Source: an uncultured Lachnospiraceae bacterium (GTDB lineage: Bacteria > Bacillota > Clostridia > Lachnospirales > Lachnospiraceae). From it: DNA of 64,000 nucleotides. Below the pieces are notes generated by a model that was not told where the DNA came from, ran no database searches, and saw only the letters and a list, made by a program, of their open reading frames with translations. The translations under genes were made by a program, and so were the position numbers. The stretch's first letter is position 1. The number at the start of each line of letters is the position of its first letter. The stretch lies in assembly GCA_934294885.1 (NCBI GenBank), contig CAKRAK010000006.1:1-64000 (forward strand), read 5' to 3'. Shown here one piece after another: positions 52,555 through 61,220 of the stretch.

Positions 52555-54183
52555 ATGTCTTATATGGCATTATACAGAAAATGGAGGCCGGATGCCTTTG
52601 ATGAGGTTAAGGGACAGGAGCATATTGTAACGACTCTGAAAAACCAGATTACCCATAATCGTATCGGACATGCATATTTGTTTTGCGGAACAAGAGGTAC
52701 CGGTAAGACAACGGTAGCAAAATTATTGGCAAAGGCGGTTAACTGTGAGCATCCAAAGGAAGACGGAAGTCCTTGCGGAGAATGTGAAACCTGTAAAGCC
52801 ATCAGCTCTGGCAGCTCACTGAATGTAATAGAAATAGATGCTGCATCCAACAATGGTGTAGATAATATACGAGAGATAAAGGAAGAGGTGCAATACTCTC
52901 CAACCAGTGGAAAATATAAGGTCTATATTATAGATGAGGTTCATATGTTATCCACAAGTGCATTTAATGCCCTGTTGAAAACCTTGGAGGAACCACCATC
53001 TTACGTTATTTTTATTCTGGCTACAACGGAATTTCATAAGGTACCGATCACGGTTGTATCCCGCTGCCAGAGATATGATTTTAGAAGAATCAGTATTGAA
53101 ACGATATATGACAGATTGATGGATTTGTTACACCGGGAAGGAATTGAGGCAGAGGAAAAGGCAGTCAGATATGTTGCAAAGGCTGCGGACGGTTCCATGC
53201 GTGATGCTTTAAGCCTGTTGGATCAATGCATATCCTTTTATCTTGGACAGACTTTGACCTACGATAAGGTGCTGGAGGTTTTAGGCGCTGTAGACGTGGA
53301 TGTTTTCAACCGGTTGATGATCTGTGTCAGCAGGAATGAAACAATGAAAGCTCTGGATATTATAGATGAAGTAATCTGGCAGGGACGGGAGCTTTCCCAG
53401 TTTGTTGTGGATTTTACGTGGTACATGAGGAATCTGCTTTTACTGAAGGCATCGGATGGTATGAATGACCAGTTGGATTTATCCAAAGAAAATATTGAGG
53501 AAATGAAAGTCATTGCCGACGGTACGGACATGAATTTCCTGTTACGGAGTATCCGGATATTTTCGGAATTATCCAATCAGATTCGTTATGCAACCCAGAA
53601 AAGAGTTACATTAGAAATTGCAATTATTAAGATGACAACGCCTCAAATGGAACAGGATATGGAATCTTTGTTAGAAAGAATTCGTTCCTTAGAAGAACAG
53701 GTGGAAGCATTCCGGAATATGGATATGACTAAGCTGATATCATCTTCAAAAGAGGAGGAGCCTGCTCAGGAAGAAAGTACAACCATGATTGGTAATCGGG
53801 ATGAGCTTGTAAAGCAGGAACTGACCCCTGCAGAGTTTGAGGATTTGGGAAATATTATTTCTATTCTGAAAAATCTGCATCAAAATGAAACAGCACTGGA
53901 TTTACTGGGAATGGGAACCATTAAAATCCTGCAAAGTGCAGTCATTAATCCGGGAAATGACAGGTCATCCATCGTAATTGCCTTTGAAGGTGATGGATAT
54001 GGCGGCATGGATTATGATAAGTGTAACAAGGATACTGTCATAGAGGGACTGAAGCAGTTAATTGCACAGCAGACAGGAAAGACAGTAGAGATTCATATGG
54101 TACTAAAGAATAATATTCAGGAAGTGGATTTTAATAGTGTTAATTTATCTATGGTTAATTTTGACGGTATTAGATATGAATAA
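52555..54183 (+). CDS. dnaX: DNA polymerase III subunits gamma and tau
   Basis: 542 residues. An AAA+ clamp-loader ATPase with Walker A GTRGTGKTTVAK near 45, a four-Cys zinc module (CEHPKEDGSPCGECETC near 64-80), Walker B YIIDEVHMLS near 125, and a sensor SRCQRYDF. The C-terminal third is divergent, as usual for tau. AAGGAG precedes the ATG. It is followed by ybaB and recR, the conserved dnaX-ybaB-recR cluster. Confidence 0.97.
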   Translation: MSYMALYRKWRPDAFDEVKGQEHIVTTLKNQITHNRIGHAYLFCGTRGTGKTTVAKLLAKAVNCEHPKEDGSPCGECETCKAISSGSSLNVIEIDAASNNGVDNIREIKEEVQYSPTSGKYKVYIIDEVHMLSTSAFNALLKTLEEPPSYVIFILATTEFHKVPITVVSRCQRYDFRRISIETIYDRLMDLLHREGIEAEEKAVRYVAKAADGSMRDALSLLDQCISFYLGQTLTYDKVLEVLGAVDVDVFNRLMICVSRNETMKALDIIDEVIWQGRELSQFVVDFTWYMRNLLLLKASDGMNDQLDLSKENIEEMKVIADGTDMNFLLRSIRIFSELSNQIRYATQKRVTLEIAIIKMTTPQMEQDMESLLERIRSLEEQVEAFRNMDMTKLISSSKEEEPAQEESTTMIGNRDELVKQELTPAEFEDLGNIISILKNLHQNETALDLLGMGTIKILQSAVINPGNDRSSIVIAFEGDGYGGMDYDKCNKDTVIEGLKQLIAQQTGKTVEIHMVLKNNIQEVDFNSVNLSMVNFDGIRYE

Positions 54184-54211
54184 ATAAATGTAAATATAAG
54201 GAGGACTCAAA

Positions 54212-54568
54212 ATGGCAAAGAGAGGTGGATTTCCCGGAGGAATGGGAATGCCGGGAAACATGAATAATTTAATGAAGCAGGCACAGAAAATGCAAAAGCA
54301 GATGGAGGAACAGGCAAAAGCATTAGAGGAAAAAACATATGAAGCCAGCGCAGGCGGTGGAGTTGTTAAGGTTGTGATCAGTGGTAAGAAAGAAATTACA
54401 CAGGTACATCTGGACCCTGAGGTTGTAGATCCTGATGATATTGAGATGTTAGAGGATCTGGTTATGGCGGCTGTGAATGAGGCAATTCGCATGCAGGATG
54501 AAGACCAGAATACATCCATGTCAAAGATTACAGGCAACATGGGCGGACTGGGAGGTCTTCCATTCTAA
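54212..54568 (+). CDS. ybaB: YbaB/EbfC nucleoid-associated protein
   Basis: 118 residues. A Gly/Met-rich N-terminus (GGFPGGMGMPGNMNNLMKQAQK) is followed by the family core TYEASAGGGVVKVVISGKKE and a helical tail. It binds DNA as a dimer and coats the nucleoid. AAGGAGG precedes the ATG. Its stop overlaps the recR start (TAATG). Confidence 0.95.
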   Translation: MAKRGGFPGGMGMPGNMNNLMKQAQKMQKQMEEQAKALEEKTYEASAGGGVVKVVISGKKEITQVHLDPEVVDPDDIEMLEDLVMAAVNEAIRMQDEDQNTSMSKITGNMGGLGGLPF

Positions 54569-55164
54569 TGGATTTATATAGTGAACAGGTAAACCTTTTG
54601 GTAGAAGAGTTGGGAAGATTACCCGGAATTGGAAGTAAGTCGGCTCAGCGTCTGGCATATCATATTATCAATATGCCCATGGATCAGGTAAAGTCTCTTT
54701 CCGATTCCATTATTTCTGCCAGAAAAAACGTAAGATATTGTAAAGAGTGTTATACTCTTACAGACAAAGAAATCTGTCCAATCTGTGCATCAAACAATCG
54801 TGATAAAAAAACCATTATGGTTGTAGAGACACCGAGGGATCTGGCCGCATATGAGCGGATCGGAAAATATAATGGTGTATATCATGTATTACATGGTGCA
54901 ATATCCCCAAAGCTGGGAATTGGACAGGATGATATTAAGTTAAAGGAATTAATCCAACGATTAAGAGGCGATGTAGAAGAGTTGATCATTGCTACGAATT
55001 CAGGAGTAGAGGGGGAGATTACAGCGATGTATATCAGCAAGCTGGTAAAACCGACAGGAATTAAAGTGACCAGAATTGCATCCGGTATTCCTGTTGGAGG
55101 GGATTTGGAATGTATCGATGAGGTAACGTTGCTTCGAGCCTTGGATGGAAGAACCAGTTTATAA
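54568..55164 (+). CDS. recR: Recombination protein RecR
   Basis: 198 residues. A helix-hairpin-helix LPGIGSKSAQRLAYHI is near 17-32, the zinc site CKECYTLTDKEICPIC near 57-72, and a Toprim domain from VVETPRDLAAYE near 90. With RecF and RecO it helps load RecA at gaps. The length is normal. It is the last gene of the dnaX cluster. Confidence 0.97.
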   Translation: MDLYSEQVNLLVEELGRLPGIGSKSAQRLAYHIINMPMDQVKSLSDSIISARKNVRYCKECYTLTDKEICPICASNNRDKKTIMVVETPRDLAAYERIGKYNGVYHVLHGAISPKLGIGQDDIKLKELIQRLRGDVEELIIATNSGVEGEITAMYISKLVKPTGIKVTRIASGIPVGGDLECIDEVTLLRALDGRTSL

Positions 55165-55174
55165 TATGGTTACC

Positions 55175-55194
55175 GGCATAAGTGGATACACTTA
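55175..55194 (+). promoter_or_regulatory. Inverted repeat upstream of pfkA
   Basis: CATAAGTG/CACTTATG, perfect 8-bp arms with a GATA loop and no T run, so not a classic terminator. It lies 10 bp past the recR stop and could be an operator or a leader hairpin for pfkA. Confidence 0.4.
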
Positions 55195-55273
55195 TGTATC
55201 TGCATATAGATTATGAGGAGATTATTATCCGGAATAATGTGGTGATGAACACAAATGAAAGGAAGGTATCAGT

Positions 55274-56353
55274 ATGAAAAGAATTGGTATGTTAACAAGT
55301 GGTGGCGATTGTCAGGCACTGAATGCAACAATGAGGGGTGTAGTTAAGGGATTAACGAACATATATAAGAAAGAGGTTGAAATATACGGATTTCTTGAGG
55401 GTTATAAAGGTTTGATCCGTAATAATTACAAACTGTTAAAAGCATCTGATTTTTCAGGGATTCTGACGAAGGGTGGAACAATTCTTGGAAGCTCCAGAAC
55501 ACCTTTTAAGTTAATTGATGAGCCTACAGAGGATGGTATTGATAAAGTTAAGGCAATGAAAGAAACCTATAAGAATCTGAAGTTAGACTGTCTGGTTGTA
55601 TTAGGTGGTAATGGTTCGCAGAAAACAGCAAACCGTCTTCGTGAAGAAGGTTTGAATGTAATTGGTCTGCCAAAGACAATTGATAATGACTTATGGGGAA
55701 CGGATATGACCTTCGGATTCCAGTCTGCTGTAGACATTGCTACACAGGCGATTGACTGTATTCATACAACAGCCGCTTCTCATAATCGTGTATTTATTGT
55801 TGAAATCATGGGTCACAAGGTAGGACATATTACATTGCATGCAGGTATTGCCGGTGGTGCAGATGTTATTTTATTACCGGAAATACCATATGATATTAAT
55901 AGTGTATGTGCAGCGTTACAAAAGCGCACACAGCAGGGTAAGGGATTTTCTATTATTGCCGTTGCGGAAGGAGCGATTTCAAAAGAGGACGCAGCACTTC
56001 CTAAGAAAAAGAGAAAAGAGAAAATTGCAAATCGGGCATATCCTTCTGTGGCATATGAAATTGCCGATCAGATTAAGGAGACTTGCGGGTGTGAGGTTCG
56101 TGTCACTGTTCCGGGACATACACAAAGAGGTGGCAGTCCGGATGCATATGATCGTGTATTATCATCTCGCTTTGGTGCATATGCAGCACAGTTAATTAAG
56201 GAGCAGAAGTACGGACGTCTCGTCGTTTTGAAGGAGAATGATGTCACAGATATTGGATTAGAAGAGTCTGCAGGAAAGTTAAAATATGTATCTCCTGAGG
56301 ATAGCATTGTAAAGAATGCAAGAGCTTTGGGAATTTCCTTTGGAGATGAATAA
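55274..56353 (+). CDS. pfkA: 6-phosphofructokinase
   Basis: 359 residues, longer than the 320 of the Bacillus enzyme. Nucleotide-binding MLTSGGDCQALNA starts the protein. The cofactor loop reads GGNGS at 111-115, where ATP enzymes have GGDGS and PPi enzymes GGDDS. The catalytic loop is PKTIDND at 133-139, with the Lys typical of PPi-type or mixed-clade enzymes. The Gly in the loop argues for ATP, but the phosphoryl donor is not settled by sequence. GAAAGGAAGG lies upstream of the ATG. It catalyses the committed step of glycolysis. Confidence 0.9.
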   Translation: MKRIGMLTSGGDCQALNATMRGVVKGLTNIYKKEVEIYGFLEGYKGLIRNNYKLLKASDFSGILTKGGTILGSSRTPFKLIDEPTEDGIDKVKAMKETYKNLKLDCLVVLGGNGSQKTANRLREEGLNVIGLPKTIDNDLWGTDMTFGFQSAVDIATQAIDCIHTTAASHNRVFIVEIMGHKVGHITLHAGIAGGADVILLPEIPYDINSVCAALQKRTQQGKGFSIIAVAEGAISKEDAALPKKKRKEKIANRAYPSVAYEIADQIKETCGCEVRVTVPGHTQRGGSPDAYDRVLSSRFGAYAAQLIKEQKYGRLVVLKENDVTDIGLEESAGKLKYVSPEDSIVKNARALGISFGDE

Positions 56354-56378
56354 TCTAATAAAGTAACAAAAAATCTAT

Positions 56379-56407
56379 CGCGGGCGGATTGTAATATTCG
56401 TCCGCGT
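56379..56407 (+). terminator. Possible weak terminator of pfkA
   Basis: CGCGGGCGGAT pairs with ATTCGTCCGCG using two G-U pairs; the T tail (TTATGACATTTTTC) is interrupted. Confidence 0.5.
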
Positions 56408-56467
56408 TATGACATTTTTCAGAATTTTGCATACTTTGTATATAGGAATGTAAATCAGGAGATTCTT

Positions 56468-56851
56468 ATGTATATACAAAATGTTGATTTTGAAAAAATG
56501 TTTCCGGAGATTCCGGACTGTATAAAAGATGAACAACGCTGTATGAATGATTTTGACTATTTTAGAAGAATGTATCCGGCAAAGCTTAGACTGGTCGCCG
56601 GTATTATTGAACAGTACATGGATCAGTTTGAATATGAGGCCAGTCCTATATATGTAGAATATCCGGATCAGGTAACCATATATCGAATGGTAACACATAT
56701 TTATAATTTATATTGGAAAAGCAGTAATGAGAATTTGGAAGAGGAAGACAAAAAAATGCAAATGAAGGATGTCATTTACATTATGGTTTGTCAGGAAATG
56801 TATATGAGAAGACGCAGAAAGGAACGATATACAAAACGATTTGTTATCTAG
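56468..56851 (+). CDS. Small conserved-looking protein of unknown function
   Basis: 127 residues. No family is recognised. It is predicted helical and soluble, rich in Met, Tyr and charged residues, with a basic end (MYMRRRRKERYTKRF). GAGA upstream of the ATG is a weak ribosome site. It lies 28 bp ahead of the large anchored protein gene, so the two are probably co-transcribed and may work together. Confidence 0.7.
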   Translation: MYIQNVDFEKMFPEIPDCIKDEQRCMNDFDYFRRMYPAKLRLVAGIIEQYMDQFEYEASPIYVEYPDQVTIYRMVTHIYNLYWKSSNENLEEEDKKMQMKDVIYIMVCQEMYMRRRRKERYTKRFVI

Positions 56852-56878
56852 TACAGCGGCTTTAATAGGAGACAGAAT

Positions 56879-59428
56879 ATGGACGGAAGAGTAATATGGA
56901 GAATTGTTGTGTTGATCCTATGTTTTTTTGCAACAATTTTTCTTGTAAATAAATTTGAAAATGCAGGGGTTGAGGAGGTTTCCATCGAAATGGAACAGGC
57001 AACCCTGCCCATTGTATATGTTCGTTATAATAATGAATTTATAAATGTATTACATGGATATGCAGGTAAAGTAGATACTACATTTTTCAGAGATACCATA
57101 ACTCCCATGGATTATGGCAGAGCAATTGAATTATGGATGGATCAGGGAAAAGTGGATTTTACATCTTATGAGTATGAGCTAAGGAGCTTATATCAGGGTG
57201 ATCTGATCGAAAACGGAACTGTTGAGAATATGGAGCATGCTGACGGTTATGATAAGATGAAGATATCTTTCCGTACGGAGTTAGAGGAATTGCAGGAGTA
57301 TGTCCTTGTTGTAAAGGCAATCGGAGCGGATGATGTTGAGGTACGGTATTACACCCGTGTTGTTGTGGAAAATAACTTCCATGCACCGGAGCTGTTGGAT
57401 TTTGTTAAAACCTTCAGCGACGCACTGTTTGATAAGGATAAGGCAGAGAGTGTTATTTCAAAAAGTATTGAGCCTAATGATGAGGGAAATAACGAATATT
57501 TATCTCAGGTTGATATTCATTCCAGCTTTGATACCATTACTTTTGCTGACTTGAATCCTACAAGAATTACCACCCCAATTCCAAGTATAAAAGAAATTGA
57601 TGACAGCTATGCTATTATTCAGTTAAAGTATCTGATTTCCGCTGTTGAGAATAAGGTTGTTGAAAATTATTATGTAACAGAGGAATATCGTGTCCGATAT
57701 GTGGATCAGGAGAATGTGTATTTGTTAGATTATAATCGTTCCCAGGAGGCGATGTTTACTACAAACAATATTGATGCATCATCTAATTCCTTTAAACTGG
57801 GCGTTTTGGAGGACGATAATTTTCAGTATATGGCAAGCTCTGACTTGAATAAGGTTGCATTTACCCAGGCAAGACAGCTGTGGTATTATGACTATTCTTC
57901 CGGAACCATTACCAATGTATATGGTTTTTGTCAGGATGATAATTATACGGATGTCAGAGTTACTTATGATGAAAATAACATAAAAATCCTACGTATGACA
58001 GAGAAGGGAAATATTACCTTTGCGGTATACGGATATATGAATCGTGGTATACATGAAGGAAAAGTAGGAATAGCGGTATATGAATTTAATGCGGAAAAGG
58101 ATAAGATACAGGAAATCTTATTTGTGGAAAATGATAAACCATATAACATTCTAAAGGATGATATGGAAACTCTGTTGTATCTGAATTCAGATGATGAATT
58201 CTATTATTTTGATAATGACAGTGTGGTTTGTATTGATACAAAGACGTTGAAATCCGAATTATTCATTGAAGATATACTAAGCGAGAATCTGGCAGTATCC
58301 CAGGATAATCATTTGATTGGATATCCGAATGAATTACTTACGGAGAATACAACCATGATTACCGTATTTGATTTGGAAACGAAGAAGAGTCAGGAGATAA
58401 AGGCGGGAGCCGGAGAAAAATTATCGGCAATTGGATTTGTAGAGAACGATCTTGTATTAGGAAGAATCCGTGATGGAGATATTGAGGTTGCTTTGGATAA
58501 GACAGTCATTTGTCCTGCATCAACCATTGATATTATAGACGGAAAGGGTAATGTTTTGAAGACATATGGCACAACCGGAGTTTATGTAACAGACGCGGTG
58601 GCAAAGGATAATGTGGTTTATTTGAATCGTGTCAGAAAGATTAATGGTGAATTTGAGGCTGCCACTCAGGACTTTATTACCTATAAGGAAAAAGAGGAGA
58701 AGACAAGTCTGTCTATCACATATAAAGGAACGGATATGGGCTATAATCAATTATATATGACCTTCCCCGGCAATATTTATGTGTCGGCAAATCCCCAGCT
58801 GTTAATTACAAAATCGACGGTGAATGATGAGGACACCACCGTAAAAATTAAATTTGACCATACCAATAAAAAATTCTATGCATTTGGACAGGGAAAATAT
58901 ATGAAGTCTTATCTGAATCTGAATGCAGCAGTTCGTTCCGCATATGAAAATGCGGGTGTAGTATTGGATGAGAATGGTGTAATTGTATGGCGTAAGATAG
59001 CGGTAAAGGATTATCACACTGTAGCAGATAAAATTAAGATTCATACTGTGGGAAGCATAGAGGATACGTTGGGGGCATGTATTTATATGATGGCGGAATA
59101 TGAGGGCAAGACCCCGGATTATTCTGTATTGCAAAAGGATATTTCTCAGGGAGAAATGTCGGTTGAAGATATTATTTTAGAATTTACAGACAGGCAGGGT
59201 ACCGATATTACAGGCTGTGACTTTGAGAACGGATTATACTATCTTTGTAAGGATGCACCTGTTATTACCCGGTTTGCAGATGGCACTTATGTATTGGTAA
59301 CCAGTTATAATGGTGAGAAGGTAAGATATATCAATCCTTTAGAGTCAACGGATATTGTAGAACCGAGAGAGGAATTTGAGGCTAAGGTTAAGGACAGCGG
59401 AAATGTATTTATCAGCTATGTAAGATAG
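56879..59428 (+). CDS. Large membrane-anchored extracellular protein
   Basis: 849 residues. A single N-terminal transmembrane helix (residues 6-24) anchors a long extracytoplasmic part. Residues 35-290 are mixed; 300-650 are beta-rich with repeated short strand patterns suggestive of a propeller. The last 160 residues (TLGACIYMMAEYEGKTPDY ... APVITRFADGTYVLVTSY ... INPLES) resemble the fold of C39-type papain-like peptidases, with a Cys present but the expected His not obvious. It could be a degenerate peptidase or a binding domain. AGGAGA precedes the ATG. It ends in a strong terminator. Confidence 0.7.
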   Translation: MDGRVIWRIVVLILCFFATIFLVNKFENAGVEEVSIEMEQATLPIVYVRYNNEFINVLHGYAGKVDTTFFRDTITPMDYGRAIELWMDQGKVDFTSYEYELRSLYQGDLIENGTVENMEHADGYDKMKISFRTELEELQEYVLVVKAIGADDVEVRYYTRVVVENNFHAPELLDFVKTFSDALFDKDKAESVISKSIEPNDEGNNEYLSQVDIHSSFDTITFADLNPTRITTPIPSIKEIDDSYAIIQLKYLISAVENKVVENYYVTEEYRVRYVDQENVYLLDYNRSQEAMFTTNNIDASSNSFKLGVLEDDNFQYMASSDLNKVAFTQARQLWYYDYSSGTITNVYGFCQDDNYTDVRVTYDENNIKILRMTEKGNITFAVYGYMNRGIHEGKVGIAVYEFNAEKDKIQEILFVENDKPYNILKDDMETLLYLNSDDEFYYFDNDSVVCIDTKTLKSELFIEDILSENLAVSQDNHLIGYPNELLTENTTMITVFDLETKKSQEIKAGAGEKLSAIGFVENDLVLGRIRDGDIEVALDKTVICPASTIDIIDGKGNVLKTYGTTGVYVTDAVAKDNVVYLNRVRKINGEFEAATQDFITYKEKEEKTSLSITYKGTDMGYNQLYMTFPGNIYVSANPQLLITKSTVNDEDTTVKIKFDHTNKKFYAFGQGKYMKSYLNLNAAVRSAYENAGVVLDENGVIVWRKIAVKDYHTVADKIKIHTVGSIEDTLGACIYMMAEYEGKTPDYSVLQKDISQGEMSVEDIILEFTDRQGTDITGCDFENGLYYLCKDAPVITRFADGTYVLVTSYNGEKVRYINPLESTDIVEPREEFEAKVKDSGNVFISYVR

Positions 59429-59473
59429 AGGAAATGGTTTTGTAAGAAATCTCCTGTTCATCAAAATGCAAAT

Positions 59474-59507
59474 AAAAAACCGACAACATTATGTTGTCGG
59501 TTTTTTA
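59474..59507. terminator. Bidirectional terminator
   Basis: AAAAAACCGACAACAT pairs with ATGTTGTCGGTTTTTT in a nearly perfect 16-bp stem. It serves the rightward surface-protein gene and the leftward ferredoxin gene. Confidence 0.95.
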
Positions 59508-59521
59508 TAGTAATCATGAAA

Positions 59522-59692
59522 TTACTCTTCAGAAATAACACCTGTAGGGCATGTTCCAGCACATGATCCACATGAGATGCATGCGTCTGCATCGATTTCA
59601 AACTTGCCATCACCTTCAGCAATAGCGCCTACCGGACAAGCTCCAGCACAAGCTCCACATGATACACAACCATCGTTAATTACAAATGCCAT
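59522..59692 (-). CDS. 2[4Fe-4S] ferredoxin
   Basis: 56 residues, short but complete. It begins MAFVINDGCVSCGACAGACP and has a second cluster motif CISCGSCAGTCP; the eight cysteines form two CxxCxxCxxxC[P] sets, the classic clostridial ferredoxin. It is a low-potential electron carrier in the cytosol. AAGGAGGA lies 8 nt before the ATG. Next to pflA, it is a plausible electron source for that radical-SAM enzyme, although the general pool may be used. Confidence 0.96.
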   Translation of the reverse strand: MAFVINDGCVSCGACAGACPVGAIAEGDGKFEIDADACISCGSCAGTCPTGVISEE

Positions 59693-59743
59693 AATTGCGT
59701 CCTCCTTTAATGTAAATTAGGTTAAAAAACCCTCACTAATGAT

Positions 59744-59772
59744 ATTTTATCTCAACTATCCATAGATAGCAA
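59744..59772 (-). promoter_or_regulatory. Candidate ferredoxin promoter
   Basis: On the minus strand: TTGCTA (59767-59772), a 17-bp spacer, and TAAAAT (59744-59749), about 50 bp ahead of the ferredoxin start. Read-through from pflA is also possible, since no terminator lies between. Confidence 0.45.
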
Positions 59773-59779
59773 GAGTTTT

Positions 59780-60532
59780 TTACGCTTCATCATTTCTTCT
59801 GCGCTTCATAGCCGCAAGAATTACTTCTCTTGCATGAATCGCTTTTTCCTGTGGTAAATTCTTCATACCTTTTAGTGGATAATCTATTCCAAGCTTTTCG
59901 TATTTGACCTCACCCATACCATGATATGGAAGACAATCTAATGCCTTTATGCAGTGGAACTGACCGATAAAATAACCCAGTCGGTCCAAATATACGTCAT
60001 TAAGGGTAATGCCTTCTACAATAACATGACGAATCCATGTTTCTATATGATTCTCATCCAAATATGCCAGAAAATCTAATATATTGTCATTTGGCTGCTG
60101 GCAAAGCTTCATATGTTCCTCCGGATCAATATGCTTGATGTCAAGCATAACCAAATCCGTAACCTTAATCAATCGGTCAAATTTTTCCAAAAGTGCAGGA
60201 TTGTCACGATGAAAAATAACACCGGATGTATCTAAGCAGGTATGGATTCCCTTTTTCTTACATGCTTCAAACAGTTCAATTAAGAAATCAATCTGCATCA
60301 AAGGTTCTCCACCGGTTGCTGTAAGTCCACCGTTGGCATAGAAGGATTTCATGGATTCAAATTGTTGAAGTAAATCTTCTACAGTATGGTCTTCACCACC
60401 ATCCGGTTTCCATGTATCCGGGTTGTGACAGTATTTACAACGCATCGGGCAGCCTTTAAAAAATACTACATACCTCATGCCAGGACCGTCTACTGTACCA
60501 CAGGTTTCTATTGAATGAATATGTCCAATCAT
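59780..60532 (-). CDS. pflA: Pyruvate formate-lyase activating enzyme (radical SAM)
   Basis: 250 residues. The radical-SAM cluster motif is C28-x3-C32-x2-C35 in FKGCPMRCKYCHNPDTW, GGEPLMQ near 79 is the SAM-binding GGE, and SIETCGTVDGPGMR opens the protein as in PflA. It uses SAM and a reduced [4Fe-4S] cluster to create the glycyl radical. Its target here should be the separate 79-residue radical protein at 60682-60921. AAAGGAAAAAG lies upstream of the ATG. It has its own palindromic promoter. Confidence 0.97.
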   Translation of the reverse strand: MIGHIHSIETCGTVDGPGMRYVVFFKGCPMRCKYCHNPDTWKPDGGEDHTVEDLLQQFESMKSFYANGGLTATGGEPLMQIDFLIELFEACKKKGIHTCLDTSGVIFHRDNPALLEKFDRLIKVTDLVMLDIKHIDPEEHMKLCQQPNDNILDFLAYLDENHIETWIRHVIVEGITLNDVYLDRLGYFIGQFHCIKALDCLPYHGMGEVKYEKLGIDYPLKGMKNLPQEKAIHAREVILAAMKRRRNDEA

Positions 60533-60549
60533 AATCTTTTTCCTTTCTA

Positions 60550-60604
60550 TTAATAATACGAATCAATATTTATTGTACCAATGAATATTGATTTCTATTA
60601 TTAA
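60550..60604 (-). promoter_or_regulatory. pflA promoter within a large palindrome (operator)
   Basis: Two 21-bp arms, 60550-60570 and 60584-60604, match as inverted repeats at 19 of 21 positions around a 13-bp spacer. On the minus strand the -35 TTGGTA (60576-60581), a 17-bp gap and the -10 TATTAT (60553-60558) lie inside it, so a bound protein would cover the promoter. The sequence is not one I can match to Rex, Fnr or CcpA sites. Confidence 0.7.
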
Positions 60605-60611
60605 TTTTGAA

Positions 60612-60642
60612 AAGAAAGGCAAGGACATTATGTCCTTGCCTA
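60612..60642 (-). terminator. Terminator after grcA
   Basis: GGCAAGGACAT pairs with ATGTCCTTGCC (60618-60640); on the minus strand the tail is TTTCTTTT. It separates the lyase unit from pflA. Confidence 0.85.
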
Positions 60643-60681
60643 TACAATTCACATAATTGCCGTTATTCACAACCAATTATA

Positions 60682-60921
60682 TTACATAGATTCATGGAAT
60701 GTTCTAGAGATAACATCGTTCTGCTGCTCCTCTGTTAACTTAACGAAGTTAACTGCATATCCAGATACACGAATTGTTAACTGTGGGTAGTTCTCCGGAT
60801 GCTTCTGAGCATCAACTAATGTTTCACGATTTAATACGTTAACATTAAGATGATATCCACCTTTTTCTACATAACCATCTAACATATTTACTAAGTTATC
60901 TACCTGCTGTGCACTTGCCAT
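60682..60921 (-). CDS. grcA: Glycyl-radical protein GrcA: detached C-terminus of pyruvate formate-lyase
   Basis: 79 residues. It matches the last part of a normal pyruvate formate-lyase: LNVNVLNRETL near 25-35, then HPENYPQLTIRVSGYAV with Gly54 as the radical site, and the terminal DVISRTFHESM. The main lyase gene nearby lacks exactly this region. TAAGGAGG lies ahead of its ATG, so it is translated on its own. In E. coli the similar GrcA (YfiD) rescues oxygen-cut lyase; here it is probably an obligatory subunit. Confidence 0.93.
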   Translation of the reverse strand: MASAQQVDNLVNMLDGYVEKGGYHLNVNVLNRETLVDAQKHPENYPQLTIRVSGYAVNFVKLTEEQQNDVISRTFHESM

Positions 60922-60952
60922 TGCATTATCCTCCTTATATATTTTATTTGGG

Positions 60953-61168
60953 TTAATCCTGATGTAACTCTTCGTCCATTCCTTCCATTAAGGTTGGAAC
61001 GCTGCATGCAAGGTCTCCCTTTGCACAATCCAAACAACCAAGAGTTTCTTCGGTCTTTTCACCCATCGGTATTGTATCGTCCACGGACACATTAATGTGT
61101 CCGTGTCCATTTGTTACCATATCATCTAACATTGCAACAATGTCATCTACCTGATTTTGATCTGTCAT
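60953..61168 (-). CDS. Small GrcA-like protein without the glycyl-radical loop
   Basis: 71 residues. Residues 6-29 are similar to the N-terminus of the neighbouring 79-residue radical protein (about 13 of 24 identical: QVD, MLD, G, H, NV). After that point there is no RVSGYA segment; the tail instead has C45, C48 and C55 (LGCLDCAKGDLAC) and ends in acidic residues. GAGGAGG lies ahead of the ATG at 61168; an earlier ATG at 61195 is upstream of that site. It lies between pflB and grcA. It could be a linker, chaperone or metal-binding accessory of the split lyase; the role is unknown. Confidence 0.8.
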   Translation of the reverse strand: MTDQNQVDDIVAMLDDMVTNGHGHINVSVDDTIPMGEKTEETLGCLDCAKGDLACSVPTLMEGMDEELHQD

Positions 61169-61220
61169 AATAAACCTCCTCAAGTATTCAAACATGTATC
61201 ATGTTTTATAGATATTTGAA

